Below are positions 35,901 to 46,733 of a stretch of 64,000 nucleotides of DNA, piece by piece. The notes under the pieces are model-generated. The model ran no database searches and was not told where the DNA came from. It saw only the letters and a list, made by a program, of their open reading frames with translations. Within the stretch, counting starts at the first letter, position 1; the number at the start of each line of letters is the position of its first letter. This DNA is from Sipunculus nudus (Eukaryota; Annelida; Sipuncula; Golfingiida; Sipunculidae), in the NCBI GenBank assembly GCA_026874595.1, contig CM049308.1, forward strand, positions 25,196,367-25,260,366, given 5' to 3'. A program made the position numbers and the translations under genes.

Positions 35901-38900
35901 ATTTCTCCTTTAATGACAATAAAATACTTGAGAAAGTAAAGAAATGCCAACATTATCTAAATCCAGGAAAATATTGTTACAATTAAGAGCTGTAACGGAG
36001 TTGATCAATTTTCAACAAAAATGATAGTCTTGTTACCTTATAGAGCTGTGCTATATATGCAACTGGCATTAAAGGCTAGTGTCATCTAAACTAATAAAAT
36101 ATTACCATTAATTTCACAAATATTTAAAACAATAACGCAAATATTATAGTAAACTGATACCAATTTTTGGATTTACAGTGAATCCTAAGTAAAAAGGGCC
36201 TGCTCGACCACTTAAAAGGTGTACACAGTAATATGTTCCAAAACTTTCTCCTAATTTAATGCAAAAGACTTCATGTTTTATTAAGAAGTCATAATTTCCT
36301 TGGATGGTCAATGCAATGCTAAAACGTGATGGAGCTGAACACTTTCAGCGGCCTTGTAATCAACCTGAATTCGTGTTACAATAAAAGCTGTCAGGTGTAG
36401 AACAGAGAACGGAATACACAACACACAGTGTTCATATTTGGAATGTTCTCCTTTCGTTTGTGGGCTAAGGGGATATTCTTTCTTATATAAATGCCTAACA
36501 CTTCATTAGATGAATCCAACAGAAAATAATAATGTCTATATACCCTCATTCGTTCTTTTCCAGTCTTAGCCATGGTGATTAGCCTGTAAACCCAATGAAT
36601 TTAAGTTATAAGCTCATAAACAAACTAGAGGTGCGGACCGGACCGCTTGGACCGATAACACAAAATACCGGACCGCTTATTCCTGGACCGGACCGGTTGG
36701 ACCGCCGAACTTAATGTTAAAAGGATTAAGTTAAACAAATGTGTTTCAGGATTTAGTTTCACCAACAATCGTGTTATGAACAAGGGGTAATAAACCATCT
36801 CAGAAAGACTCATTGGCTACATAAAATATATTTAAAGCAATGACAGCTGCAATAGTACAATTATATACGTGCACATGTATTATTTTATTTTTTTTTCCAT
36901 CGTGAGTAACAGTTAAAGTTCATTTTTTGTTATTAACTTATGATTGAAGGGACATGTTCAGCATTAGATCATTGTCCCTGCTGTGTTGCACAATGCTGAT
37001 ACTTTTGCTTAGTATAATAAGACCAATTTCTATACGATGAATACATTAAATATATTCTTTATATTAAATTATTAACAAAGGATTAATAAGTTTTCTGTAT
37101 CAGATCGCACATAAACCATTACATAACTTATCAGCTGATGTCAATCTGCATCCCTGCCCAGTATAATCTTTGAAACAGCTCGCCCAACCCTGCACATTAG
37201 ATTAATAAGTTTTCAATATCAAATCGCACTTAAACCGCTACAAAACTTCATCAGCGTATGTCAGCCCGCATCTATCCTCGCCAAGCAAATTCTTTAAATC
37301 AGCTCGCTCCACCCTGCACATTTGGCTTATATTCTTATCACTATGCCCCACACAGTAACACAAAATATTTACCACTGAAAAATTTATTAAAAAAGACTGT
37401 AATTTTAAATTTGTCATTAAAAATCAAACCCAGATCCTGCGATTAAAGTATAGATTATTATATTACATTTATAGCACGTTTTGGTTTTGTTAAATATTTG
37501 AACAAATATATGTAATAAAAAATATGTAGAACAAACGTTGAATAAAAGGAATTACAATATATTTTAATTTTGATGATATTTTAACAAATGTGCCGAACCC
37601 CTTGGACCGGTCCACCTTATGGACCGGAACGCTTACAGCTGGACCTGACAAAAACAGGGCGCTTACTTGGTGCATCGAACGGTCCGGTCCGGTCCGCACT
37701 TCTAAAACAAACTTATAAAATATGTCTAATATATAAGTTTTAATGTTTCTATTGCTGTCAAATTTCAAGACTAAAGCATTTTTTAATTACCAAAATTAGT
37801 TATTTGTTTTCAAAGAGCAACAGTATTTTCCAGACCGAGATAAACACATTAAAAGGGATTATACTATATATCAAGTGAAGCTGCTTCTTATCTTCAGTGT
37901 GCTTATTTATAAATCCTCTCACCAGAGAATAATTTATTACTGGTTGGACTTTTCATAGAAAAAATGTTTGGTGATTCGTCAACTCCGTTACAATAGAATG
38001 GCAACGGAGTTGATCGTAACGGAGCTGATTATTTTTTAAATTTTACCTAATCAGCGGACATGATAGACATGAAATCCTTCAAACAAATATTTCAATTCTG
38101 ATAGATTTACGATGCCTCTCTCTGTTCATGGATGTTTATAGGTTTCAACAATTACTTTTTTCACAAATGGCGTAACAGAGTTGATGGGTGAATTAAGCTA
38201 CTTTACTTTTTATACACTTTTTCACTGATAAAAATCAAAACTCCGGATTGAAGCCATGATTCTTCACTTTGAATGCCCTACACTGTAACGAATGATATGA
38301 TCAGCCACTCGATTTGTTCCACTGGATGGCTGTAGATGGCATATTGGTGCAGTTGTAACGGAGTTGACGAAAATTTAGGACATGGCTTCGTTAGTCCAGC
38401 GAGTGAAAAATACTGAAAAGCAGCTCATAGAAATTTTGTAGGACGCACATTAGATCTTGTTTATAGTAAACAAACACAAAAATACCCGAATTATTAGTGA
38501 TGGGTACTAAATTTATTTATATTTTCATTGGAACCTCTTATTTAGGACATATATTTTTTTATTACGGTTTCATTTTGGATCTTAAAAATTGGCCCTAAAA
38601 TTGTATCTGGACTTACTCTTGCAATATTACCCTCACATGGGGAATCGAAGTAAATCGTCAAACTCATTCTGATATAATTATAACCATGATTGTGTGTTAA
38701 TAATACCCTATGAAGCAGTCGGACCCTATTTTGACCCCTATTTGAAGAGTTGCACTTATACACTTGATTTCTTTTTCATTCCACAGGTGCCCAACGATCC
38801 TGCTATGACCATCTTGTTGACAAGCGTCTTCTTGGAGTGACGCCACCAGATGGTGTGTACAACGTCACGATTAACGGGGTTGTCACCCCTGTCTACTGCG

Positions 38901-41900
38901 ACATGACCACTGACGGAGGAGGCTGGACGCTTCTGGTTGCCATGGTGGAGGGGTTGAACTGGACCTTGCAAAATATCCTGGAGCGCAATGAACAGATGCC
39001 AAATTTATCTGTGGACTATTCGATCCTGGGCAAAGCTGATTACATCAAAGAAAGTGCTCGGGGGAAACGTTTTCAGGTGTGTGTGTATATATAAACGAAT
39101 AAATAACAAGGGCACCGCAAAGCGGAGCATCCCCTTGCATGGGAGGAAAATGATATGGGGTGTATTACGCAAGTGTTAAAATGAGGAGGGGAGTTGTGTA
39201 AGATTGAGCTTTGACGTCAAACTCAATAAGTTGTATGTTTACGGGTAGGTGAGGCATATGTGAAGGAGAAAGCTTAAGATCAAATGATTTGGCTTAAAAT
39301 TGATCAATATGGTATATTGAGACGTATGGGAAGACAAGAAGTGGGTGCTGTGGCCGTGACCTTTGACCCCCTGACCTTAAAATCGATAGATTTCTTCACC
39401 CATGGGTGGGTAAGCCATATGTGCAAGATGAAAGGTTTAGGTCAAACGGTTTGGCTTTAAATGGGTCCTAAAGCTTTTTCAAGAAGTGGGTGCTGTGGCC
39501 GTGACCTTTGACCCCGTGACCTCAAAATCGATAGGTTTCTTCATCCATGGGTGGGTAAGCCATATGTGCGAGATGAAAGGTTTTGGGCAAACGGTTTGGC
39601 TTGAAATTGATCCACAAGGCAATTTCGGACGGACAGACGGACAGAGTCACGAACGGAGGCGTTACTATATCCCTTTCGCAACTTCGTTGCGAGGGGATAA
39701 TAAGGTAATAATAGATAATAGTAATAATGATAACATATAATTTAAAACGTTTAACGTGAAAAACAGCTCAGGCTGCATCTAAACTATATCCTTGATCACG
39801 GGAAGTTAAATGTTATTTCAATTAAAACGTTTTCCATCTTACTGTTTAAGGGGTAAAGTAATGTTAAAACGGGGAAGGAAGGACCGAAATTTAAGAATTA
39901 TCTGTAAATGTATTTCCCAGTAATTTAATTTACATTTAAGTCATTATTATGTTATAAATCCTATTGTGGCTAAAATAGTAGAAATACATGTTTAAGGACG
40001 GCACAATATCTAGTGTTTTTCGGGGCAATGCAGTGCTTCTTTCTTCAAACAGGTTGTCATTGTAATATATAATGCATTCTAGCATTCTAGTTCTTAGACT
40101 GAAAAAAACGTCAGTCAGCGTTTATTTCTTTCATAAAAGAATACCAGATGGCTCTGGTTAGCAGATGTAATATAAAAAAATTAAAAATTATCCTGGTAAT
40201 CATAAGTTACATAAAGAGTTTCTTGAAATAGTGCTTTTGATGTTTGTACATAATGCAGTATGCACTGGAAGCAACAGGAAGAGGACGATGGGGAGGAAGA
40301 TTTTCTGCCCCGACAACATACTCCCTCGTCAACTACAACCCAGACCAAACAGACGTACAACTCCTAGCCAGATATGACCAATGGGATATCCAGGCGTCAA
40401 TCGGGCAGAGGGTTCCTTGGATAGACACAACGCACCTATGTGCCCTATTAACTACCAAAAGCGCCGTGTCCACATGGTTTGGTACTTTGGTGATGAAACA
40501 TTGTTCTTACTGGAACCAGTACGGACCATCAGCTTGGACTACATCTGGATCTCTACAACTGATAAAGACTAAACCAATTTATTATTGGTTACGCGAAAAT
40601 GTTGCAGGTTTGTATGTCGATTTGGCATTATATATATCAGGACTTTCAGGAGCGCGGGGTAAGAATCTCTGACGCAATATTACACTTCCTGGCTGTATGG
40701 CCTGGAGGAACACAGCTTGCTTCTGTAGCAGTTACGTGCCACTACGTCTTATGTATATGTTTATTATTTCAGGCTACTAGTTCATTTTGACTTAATAGAA
40801 AAAGTTCCCGGCTACGATCCCAATGTAAAGACTTCAGGTTACCCCAATAACGTTTAGATTTCCATCTTACTGATTAATTCACTGATAAATTTCAGTGCTT
40901 TTAACTAAGGATATATTATTTTTAATAAAACCCGTGAAAGACACAAGATTTAAAAGTTGGAATCAGTCTATTAAAAATAGTTTTCATAATTTGTCGCATA
41001 ATGTAATATATTACATTATTATTATATATTAAACCATTAACAGTAGATTAATAAGTTTTCTATTTTCAAATTGCATGTACACCACCGATTCATTATTTAG
41101 CTAATGCCATCCCGCATCCATCTCCACCAAGCAAAACTTGTTTGAATCAGCTCGCCACACCCTGCACGATTTGGTTTATATTCTAATCACCATGCCCTGC
41201 ACAGTAACACAGAATATCACTGTTGTCTAATTATTTACGAAGATCGTGATTTTAAATTTGAAATTTTAAAACAAACCGAGATCTTAAGATTCACCTATAG
41301 ATTACTAGTATAATATTATATTTTTGACATGGTTTTCTGTGTGTTATTCTGTTTTGTTAAATATTTGAACAAATCTATGTTATGAAAAAATATGTAGAAT
41401 AAAAGCAGAATAAAAATCTATAACTTTAATTTTTTATGAATGTTTAATAAATGGACCGGACAAGTTGGAGCGGTCCACCTACTGGACTGGACCGCCTACA
41501 GCCGCACCGGACCTGGACCGGACCGCTTTTTTGATGGACCGGTCCGCACCTCTACCCGTGCATGACCGGAACTGCATGAGCTCTTTGTTGTTTGATGGCT
41601 GGGAGGTTACTCAGGCGTGCCGGATTTTATGGATATCGTTTATCGCAATTAAGGACGTGGGTTTTGGGTTATAGTGCCGGATAACGCAAAATGCCGCATT
41701 AGAACATAAAAATATGAAGAGAATTCCGTTTTCGAGGAATGTGGGTATCACGCCGAGTGTTGGATATTGTGCCTAGAAAAAAAATTAATAATAGCTACTA
41801 GCATGAACAATAGCCTCAACCAAACATCGGAAATTCATCTCCAAATGCCGCCACAACACTCTGGCATTCAAACCATTGGACCGCGGAAAGTGAACTATAA

Positions 41901-44900
41901 TTAAAAAAAATCAATCAGGGGGTGGAGGGTTGGGGGGTTACTATATGCTCATCATAACTAGCTGCGTTTATTCCTAATTTGAAAACTGTCCTGTAAGTAC
42001 AACTTGCACCACAGCTGGCTATCATACAAGTGGAAATAAACGTACAGCTAGAAACAAGTGACCCATGGGCCATGACGCTCAGCTAATTTAGACTGGGTGC
42101 TCATTTTTTTTTATTAATGTTATATATTGTCTGTGAGAATAGCCTATGGCTAAAGTTACAATGTTGAAAAAATGGATAGAAAATTAAAAAATTTCAGGAT
42201 TCATAGGAGTTCTGCCCAGGACCCCCCTGGATTTCACAATAGAGGGTTCCAAGGAAAATGGATACAATTTGTACCCTGTCTGTCTGGGTGCTCACAATCG
42301 AGTTTCTGGTCCATAGCTGGCAGAATATAGGTCACCATGATCCAATTTCAGGTTTCCCAGGAGAATTGCCAAGGATTTTCCTGAATGTCATGTTAGAAGA
42401 TTCTAGGGCTAATGGATACAATTTGTGCCTTGTCTGTCTGGGTTCTCAAAACCATTTTTCAGCCTATAGGTCACACAATATAGGTCACCATGACCTAATT
42501 TCAGGTTTCCAAAGACACTTGACTAAGACCTCCCTGAATTTTATATTAAAAAATTCTAGGCCTAATGGATACAATTTGTGCCCTGTCTGACTGTCTGGGT
42601 GCTTATATGGCATCTTTTCTGATATAGGTTGCAAAATATAGGTCATAAGTTTCCTAGGACATTGGCCAAGGACGTCTCAGAATATAACATTTGAAGATTC
42701 TAGGCCTAACAAATACAATGTGTGCCCTGCATGACTTTCTGGATGCTCAAAATCCTGTTTTCGGCCTGTAGGTCACAAAATGTAGGTCACCATGACCTAA
42801 TTTCAGGTTTCCAAGGAAATTTGCCTAGGACCTCCCAGGATATTGCATTAGAAGATTCTAGGCCTAACAGATATGATTTGTGCCCAGCTGACATTCAGGG
42901 TGCTCAAAAATTGGTTTTGTATCATAGGTTACAAAATGTAGGTCACCATGACATAATTACAGGTTTCCCAGGAGATTTGCCTAGAGCCTCCCAGGAAATT
43001 GTGTAAGAAGATTCTAAGCCTTACAGATACGATTTGTCACCATCTGACATTCAGGGTGCTCATACGACATCTCTTTCCTATAGGTCGCAGAATTTAGGTC
43101 ACAGTGACCTAATTTCAGGTTTCCAAGGACATTTGCCTAGGACCTCCGTAAATGTCATGTTGGAGGATTCTAGGCCTAATGGATACTATTTGTGCCCCAT
43201 CTGACTGTCAGGGTGCTCAAAATCATGTTTTCGGCTCATAGGTCACAAAATATATGTCACTGACCTAATTTCAGGTTTCCAAGTAGATTACCCTAGGACC
43301 CCTCTAAAAGTCACATTGGAGGATTCTAGGCCTTATCGATTCAATTTGTGCCCCGTCTGACTGTCTGGATGCTAAAAATCATGTTTTCGGCCCGTAGGTC
43401 ATAAAATACAGGTTACCATGACCTACTTTCAGGTTTCCAGGGAGATTTGCCTAGAAACTCCCTGGATGTTGTGTAAGAAGATTCTAGGCTCCACAGATAC
43501 GATATGTCCCCATGTGACATTCAGGGTGCTCATATGACATCGCAGAATATAGGTCACAGTTGCCTAGTTTCGGGTTTCAAAGGACATTTGCCTAGGATAT
43601 CCCAAAATGTCAGGTTAGAGGTTTCTGAGCCTAATGGATACAAGTTGTGCCCCGTCTGACTGTCTGGGTGCTCAAAACCATGTTTTGGCCCGCAAGTCAC
43701 AAAATATAGGTCACCATGACCTATTTTCAGGTTTCCAAGGAAATTTGCCCAGGACCTCCCTGGATATACAGTTAGAAGTTTCTAGGTCTAACGGTAACGA
43801 TTTGTGCCCTGTTAACGAATGGACGGCCGGACGGACGCCGGAAAAAGGGTGATCGCTATAGCTCAGATGACTTACAGTTAGCTGAGCTAAAAAGGGACTT
43901 CCCGCTTAATGTGGGACAATGTAACATACTTATCACGCCGTACTAGATAGGTGCTTAAACCCACTGTCGCAGAGGCTAATTTCCGTCACCTAATAGGTGA
44001 CATAGATAGTGTTACCCTGCATGCACCTGATGGCAGAGCTATTAGACTTACCTGCAACTGACAACGTTAGCTCAACCCTTTTGCAAGGTTAACCCTTTTC
44101 AATGTTCCATGTGTTAAGGTAACTGGGGTGAGTTTCAACATACCTGTCTTGCCAGGGTTGGATCCAGGATAAAGAGAAGAGGGCGGGGGGGGGGGGGGGG
44201 TCCAACCCAGGTGGACTATAATGACAAAGCCTAACAACAGGTCCCCAGGTCAGAAAAAAAGGGGGGGGGGGGGGGGGGTCCAGGCTGCAAAAATGGGTCT
44301 GAAACCCTTCAATAAAGGTATCGGGGGCTGAAAAAAGCCCCCCCCCCTGACTTAAAGCTATCTATTCACCTACATTTTCTATGGATTTAACGTGATTTCT
44401 GGCTTATTAATTAACTCTAAGTAATAATTAATTAACTGTTAAGAAAAGTTCTTACAACAGAGGTGGGTGTATGGGTTTGTTAATCGAAAAGCTGTTATTA
44501 AACACAGCAATGTTGACAAAAGAGAAAAAAAGTTATCTATGGTGGTTAATTGAATATATGCGGAAGTTTTAAAGGTGATTTTTTTGGGGTAAAAAAAAAT
44601 GCAAAACTCTGGTTCATGTAACTTGCCGCCAGTTGACCTTGTTGAATGTGTACGGATCATTAACACGTTGATATAAACAAAACGAACAGTCTCTGTGCGA
44701 ATAAATGGCCTATTTTTTTTAAATAGATTCAAGGAATTATTTTAGTCAATAGACATCAGATATTGGAATGGACTTCTATAAATCTGGAATTATGTGTCTA
44801 GTGGAAGTTGTCTTTTTTCAGACGGCCTTTAAGACCGTTTTTTTTTTATCGCAGTTTTACTTAATATCTTCACATTAACCGTAAATAACAATGTTTACAT

Positions 44901-45584
44901 GGCGTTGCGACTCGAAATTTATGGGGGCACGTTTCGCAAAGTTCAGTGTTTCATATTGTTTTACTTGAATGCTGTTAACAAACTTAATTGATTCATATTT
45001 TTCCAATATATATTATGCGTAATTATTACTGAATTTAGAATAAAAATTTTCACCTAAAAATGTACTTTTATACCTGCTGTGTTTTCGTGTTTTTACAGAA
45101 GGTATTCGAACCCTGACTGAGACAGATTAATTTTTTTACAGTACACTCTGAAGTGCCAACACTTTTTCCAACGACTGAAGCTGATGTGACTCGCAGGATG
45201 GTGTGTGATCACGTGACCCGACTGGTAGACAAAGACCTTCAGACCGGTCTGACTCTACCCGGACATGGAGGACCCGGATGTACAGCCTCTTTTATGATCA
45301 ACATGCTAACAAATAACACATCAAACGTAAATTTCCTGGTACGTGTTTTCGGAAAAAATCTTGGTCACGAAAATCTAATCGTGGCCCATGCAGACATACA
45401 GTCTAAGTCCAAAGGCCTATTCAAATTGGGTCACGTGATCAAACATGTCGCCGGGATGGACGAGCTTGATTTCTACTGTAACATGGCCACTCCCAGCGTG
45501 CTACATTTGGTTGTGTTCGCAAAGAAACATGAAATAAAAGTCACAGAAATCGCAGCGATCAGATTGAAGGAATTATTTGAGTGA
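31254..45584 (+). CDS. Secreted fibrinogen-like protein, four exons, copy 1
   Basis: Gene model: exons 31254-31320, 38787-39076, 40259-40607 and 45142-45584, all with GT-AG introns. Phases are 1, 0 and 1, so the frame stays open for about 382 residues to TGA 45582-45584. Order: signal peptide (residues 1-20); fibrinogen-type N-terminal module with [17 protein letters not shown] (about 23-119); a middle region with [25 protein letters not shown] and YYWLREN (120-236); and a C-terminal domain of about 147 residues with no known family. The classical C-terminal half of a fibrinogen domain is absent, so this is a fibrinogen-related protein and not a typical ficolin. Three N-glycosylation sequons lie in exon 2 (NVT, NWT, NLS) and more near NNTS in exon 4. 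Seven cysteines follow the signal peptide. There is no membrane segment, so secretion is expected. Pattern recognition or carbohydrate binding is plausible from relatives but unproven. A copy starts at 63057. Confidence 0.8.
33486..33810 (+). repeat. Interspersed repeat R4, copy 1 (CCTCCGCC ... GGCGGAGG type)
   Basis: It begins GAATGCAATCCTCCGCCACC, has 'CTGAATCCGGA' and 'GAGATTCCGTTCATGA', a CA-rich part and ends CCTCCTTGCGGCGAGAATAA. Related copies are at 34437-34747, 61340-61600 and 61880-62110. Minus-strand frames over it (for example 33534-33887) are repeat-derived. Confidence 0.65.
34437..34747 (+). repeat. Interspersed repeat R4, copy 2
   Basis: It has the same start (GCATTCTACGGAATGCAAG) and core ('GTTCCTGAATCCGG', 'GGATCCACACCAAAATCT', 'GGCCCATTCCAGAAA'). 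Its clear 3' end is ATCCTCCCGGCGGAGGCAAT, so the GCCTCCGCC of the fullest copies is mirrored at the end. Confidence 0.65.
35229..38367. mobile_element. Element rich in TGTAACGGAGTTGA copies (DNA transposon-like)
   Basis: Nine copies of TGTAACGGAGTTGA, exact or with 1-3 changes, lie at 35229 (reverse), 35601, 35991, 36325, 37979 (reverse), 38001, 38015, 38171 and 38354. The outermost two are in opposite orientation (TCAACTCCGTTACA ... TGTAACGGAGTTGA). Repeated subterminal copies of a terminal motif are common in DNA transposons. No clear target duplication or transposase was found, so the boundaries are provisional. It lies wholly in intron 1 and hosts the hAT MITE below. Confidence 0.5.
36626..37704. 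mobile_element. 1.08-kb hAT-type MITE with 8-bp target duplication
   Basis: AAACAAAC flanks both sides (36618-36625 and 37705-37712). Termini are TAGAGGTGCGGACCGGACCG and the complement ending CGGTCCGCACTTCTA. Subterminal GGACCGG repeats sit on both sides. An internal duplication of about 119 bp ('GATTAATAAGTTTTC...CCTGCACATT') is present. An 8-bp duplication and AGAGGTG-like ends fit hAT. There is no transposase. Confidence 0.85.
38368..38786. other. End of intron 1
   Basis: AT-rich sequence up to a good polypyrimidine tract and acceptor TTTTTCATTCCACAG at 38772-38786. Confidence 0.6.
38787..39076 (+). CDS. Exon 2: fibrinogen-type N-terminal module
   Basis: 290 bp between CCACAG and CAG|GTGTGT. 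It begins with a Cys (SCYDHL), then [20 protein letters not shown] and [20 protein letters not shown]. This is the usual start of fibrinogen C-terminal and intelectin-type modules (Cys, G-x-Y-x-I, Y-CDM-TDGGGWT). It then has [20 protein letters not shown] and GKADYIK, as in invertebrate fibrinogen-related proteins. It shares 83 of 97 residues with exon 2 of copy 2. Confidence 0.85.
39107..39703 (+). mobile_element. Pearl-like element in intron 2
   Basis: It starts ACAAGGGCACCGCAAAGCGG and has two ~145-bp core repeats (about 39339 and 39484: 'GTGGGTGCTGTGGCCGTGAC'). It then has a GGACGGACAGACGGACAGA run and a terminal hairpin, TATCCC-TTCGCAAC-TTC-GTTGCGA-GGGATA (39668-39699). The short frames at 39486-39740 follow the repeats. 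Confidence 0.7.
39704..40258. other. Rest of intron 2
   Basis: AT-rich sequence without features, ending in the acceptor CATAATGCAG at 40258. Confidence 0.5.
40259..40607 (+). CDS. Exon 3: conserved middle region of the fibrinogen-like protein
   Basis: 349 bp, phase 0 in and phase 1 out (GTT GCA G|GTTTGT). The chosen frame reads [20 protein letters not shown], then [34 protein letters not shown] and [10 protein letters not shown]. This is the pattern of invertebrate proteins where a short fibrinogen module is followed by 'YRLEA..RWGG.W.APR.YSF' and ends 'WYW.RE'. An overlapping frame (40381-40572) is open but breaks this pattern and the splice phase. Confidence 0.75.
40985..41554. mobile_element. 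5'-truncated copy of the hAT MITE
   Basis: The interior matches 37060-37700: 'GATTAATAAGTTTTCTAT', 'CATCCCGCATCCATC', 'CCATGCCCTGCACAGTAACA'. It ends with the same terminus, GACCGGTCCGCACCTCTA. The left terminus AGAGGTGCGG is missing, so the left limit is approximate. Confidence 0.65.
42054..43893 (+). mobile_element. Complete pearl-like element with ~11 core repeats
   Basis: It starts ACAAGTGACCCATGGGCCAT. It then has about eleven units of ~150-160 bp, each with 'GGTCACCATGACCTAATTTC', 'AGGTTTCCAAGGA', 'GAAGATTCTAGGCC' and 'TGTGCCC..TCTGACTGTC'. It ends with GGACGGCCGGACGGACGCCG, the hairpin AGCTCAGATGACTTACAGTTAGCTGAGCT (split here: AGCTCAGATGACT, then AGTTAGCTGAGCT) and A5. Its ends are those of E1-E3, but its core is a different family. 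Open frames at 42258-43852 are repeat shadows. Confidence 0.75.
45142..45584 (+). CDS. Exon 4: C-terminal domain of unknown family
   Basis: It is joined in phase 1 (G|TA = Val) and open for 146 codons to TGA. It begins [20 protein letters not shown], a Thr/Pro-rich link into a folded region with [71 protein letters not shown] and [11 protein letters not shown]. Alternating hydrophobic strands and three Cys suggest a secreted beta-rich fold. It is not a C1q, C-type lectin, EGF or Ig domain by motif. A poly(A) signal AATAAA lies at 45675-45680. Confidence 0.7.
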
Positions 45585-45674
45585 TCAAATACTCAGTTTA
45601 ATAATGGCGGGAATATCAATATATCTGTTTGGAGAGGATTCACTGCGGTTGATACGAAACTCATCAGCAGTAGA

Positions 45675-45680
45675 AATAAA
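45675..45680 (+). terminator. Poly(A) signal of copy 1
   Basis: AATAAA, 91 bases after the stop codon and the first one downstream. Confidence 0.6.
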
Positions 45681-46386
45681 AAAAAAATGGATAATATCGT
45701 AAACAAATTGAACGAGGCAAGAATGGAGTACCTGTTTTTCATTATTTACTTTTATTATACATTAACATTAAAACTTTTAAACTGGTATTCGACCTAAAAG
45801 GTCGTGCATATACATACATGATATATTTGTATGCTTTAGTATATATTACGAAAGTAGGTACGGGAGAGTTAGAACTATATAACAAATATTAAATTTTCTC
45901 TTCACAATTAAATTTTTTTGCGCTTGGAACAGCATCTTATCGTATTGCCGTATTCAATGCAGTATAATTATAATTTCGGGTGCGTTATATTGTTTTTTTT
46001 CCTGCATTAATGAGGAATTATTGAGGAAATGCTTGCAGCCTCTCCCAACCTCTGCTTTGATTTATGTTCGAGGTCTTCATTATATACAACTATAGCGCTG
46101 TGCTTACGTCATTGATTACTCATATATCGATGACTGGTCGGTTTCTTTCTTAATCATTTAAATCGATCGCATTTTTCATAAACGATCACATGCGATTATG
46201 TATGCACATCCAAAGAAATATGATCCTGATAAAATATTCTAAATTTGTCAGGGATATAAAAAAAGGGCACAAAAACAGCAACAGCATTAAACTTGACTTC
46301 ATACAACGAATGAGTATCAACAACCTCAGCATAATGTACAAATGAGACCAAATGTACTCGGTCAATATTTCAGGTATAATTCCTTA
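45681..46386. other. Intergenic stretch
   Basis: AT-rich sequence with no supportable feature. Confidence 0.4.
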
Positions 46387-46733
46387 GGCCAAAATAAAAA
46401 AAAGGTATGGTTCTCAGGCACTTTTTATAAGAAATCAGTGCGGGCGGGCTGTTTTTTATTTTTTTAATTTTCGGTATGCTTCGATGAAAATTTCAATTTT
46501 TTAGGGAAAAGCATGATAAAAACAGATTTTATTTTGCTAAACAAGTAAGAGCACTACATAATAAAGGAAATTGTATGATTTTATCTTCTTTGAAAGAAAT
46601 GTTCGAGCGGCTGAAGCTCAAAATTGGTAAGTTTCAATTGAAAATCAAGATAAAAATAAATTGTTGATGCGGGGTTTTAAAATTGATGCGGGCGGTGCCT
46701 GAGAACCATACCTTTTATTTTTTGTGTGTGGCC
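46387..46733. mobile_element. 347-bp Harbinger-like MITE
   Basis: TTA lies directly on both sides (46384-46386, 46734-46736). The termini are inverted: GGCCAAAATAAAAAAAAGGT on the left and the complement of a diverged version on the right, both continuing ATGGTTCTCAGGCAC. A 3-bp TTA duplication is typical of PIF/Harbinger. There is no coding capacity. Confidence 0.75.

Larger units (their letters stand above)
40608..45141. other. Intron 3 (4.5 kb), transposon-rich
   Basis: It holds a truncated hAT MITE copy (to 41554), a pearl-like element (42054-43893) and two poly-G segments (44187-44200, 44264-44278). Acceptor ATTTTTTTACAG at 45130-45141. No other exon with compatible phase was recognised. 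Confidence 0.6.

Noticed and set aside
40381-40572. Alternative frame through exon 3 (ends WISTTDKD)
   Set aside because: Breaks the phase-0 entry from exon 2 and the phase-1 link to exon 4; the other frame has the family landmarks RWGG and YYWLREN.
42258-43852. Series of frames with '[19 protein letters not shown]'
   Set aside because: Translation of the ~150-bp core repeats of a pearl-like element.
45100-45125. GGGTTCGAATACC-like B-box on the minus strand, possible tRNA or SINE promoter
   Set aside because: No A-box or cloverleaf upstream and it lies in the intron just before exon 4.
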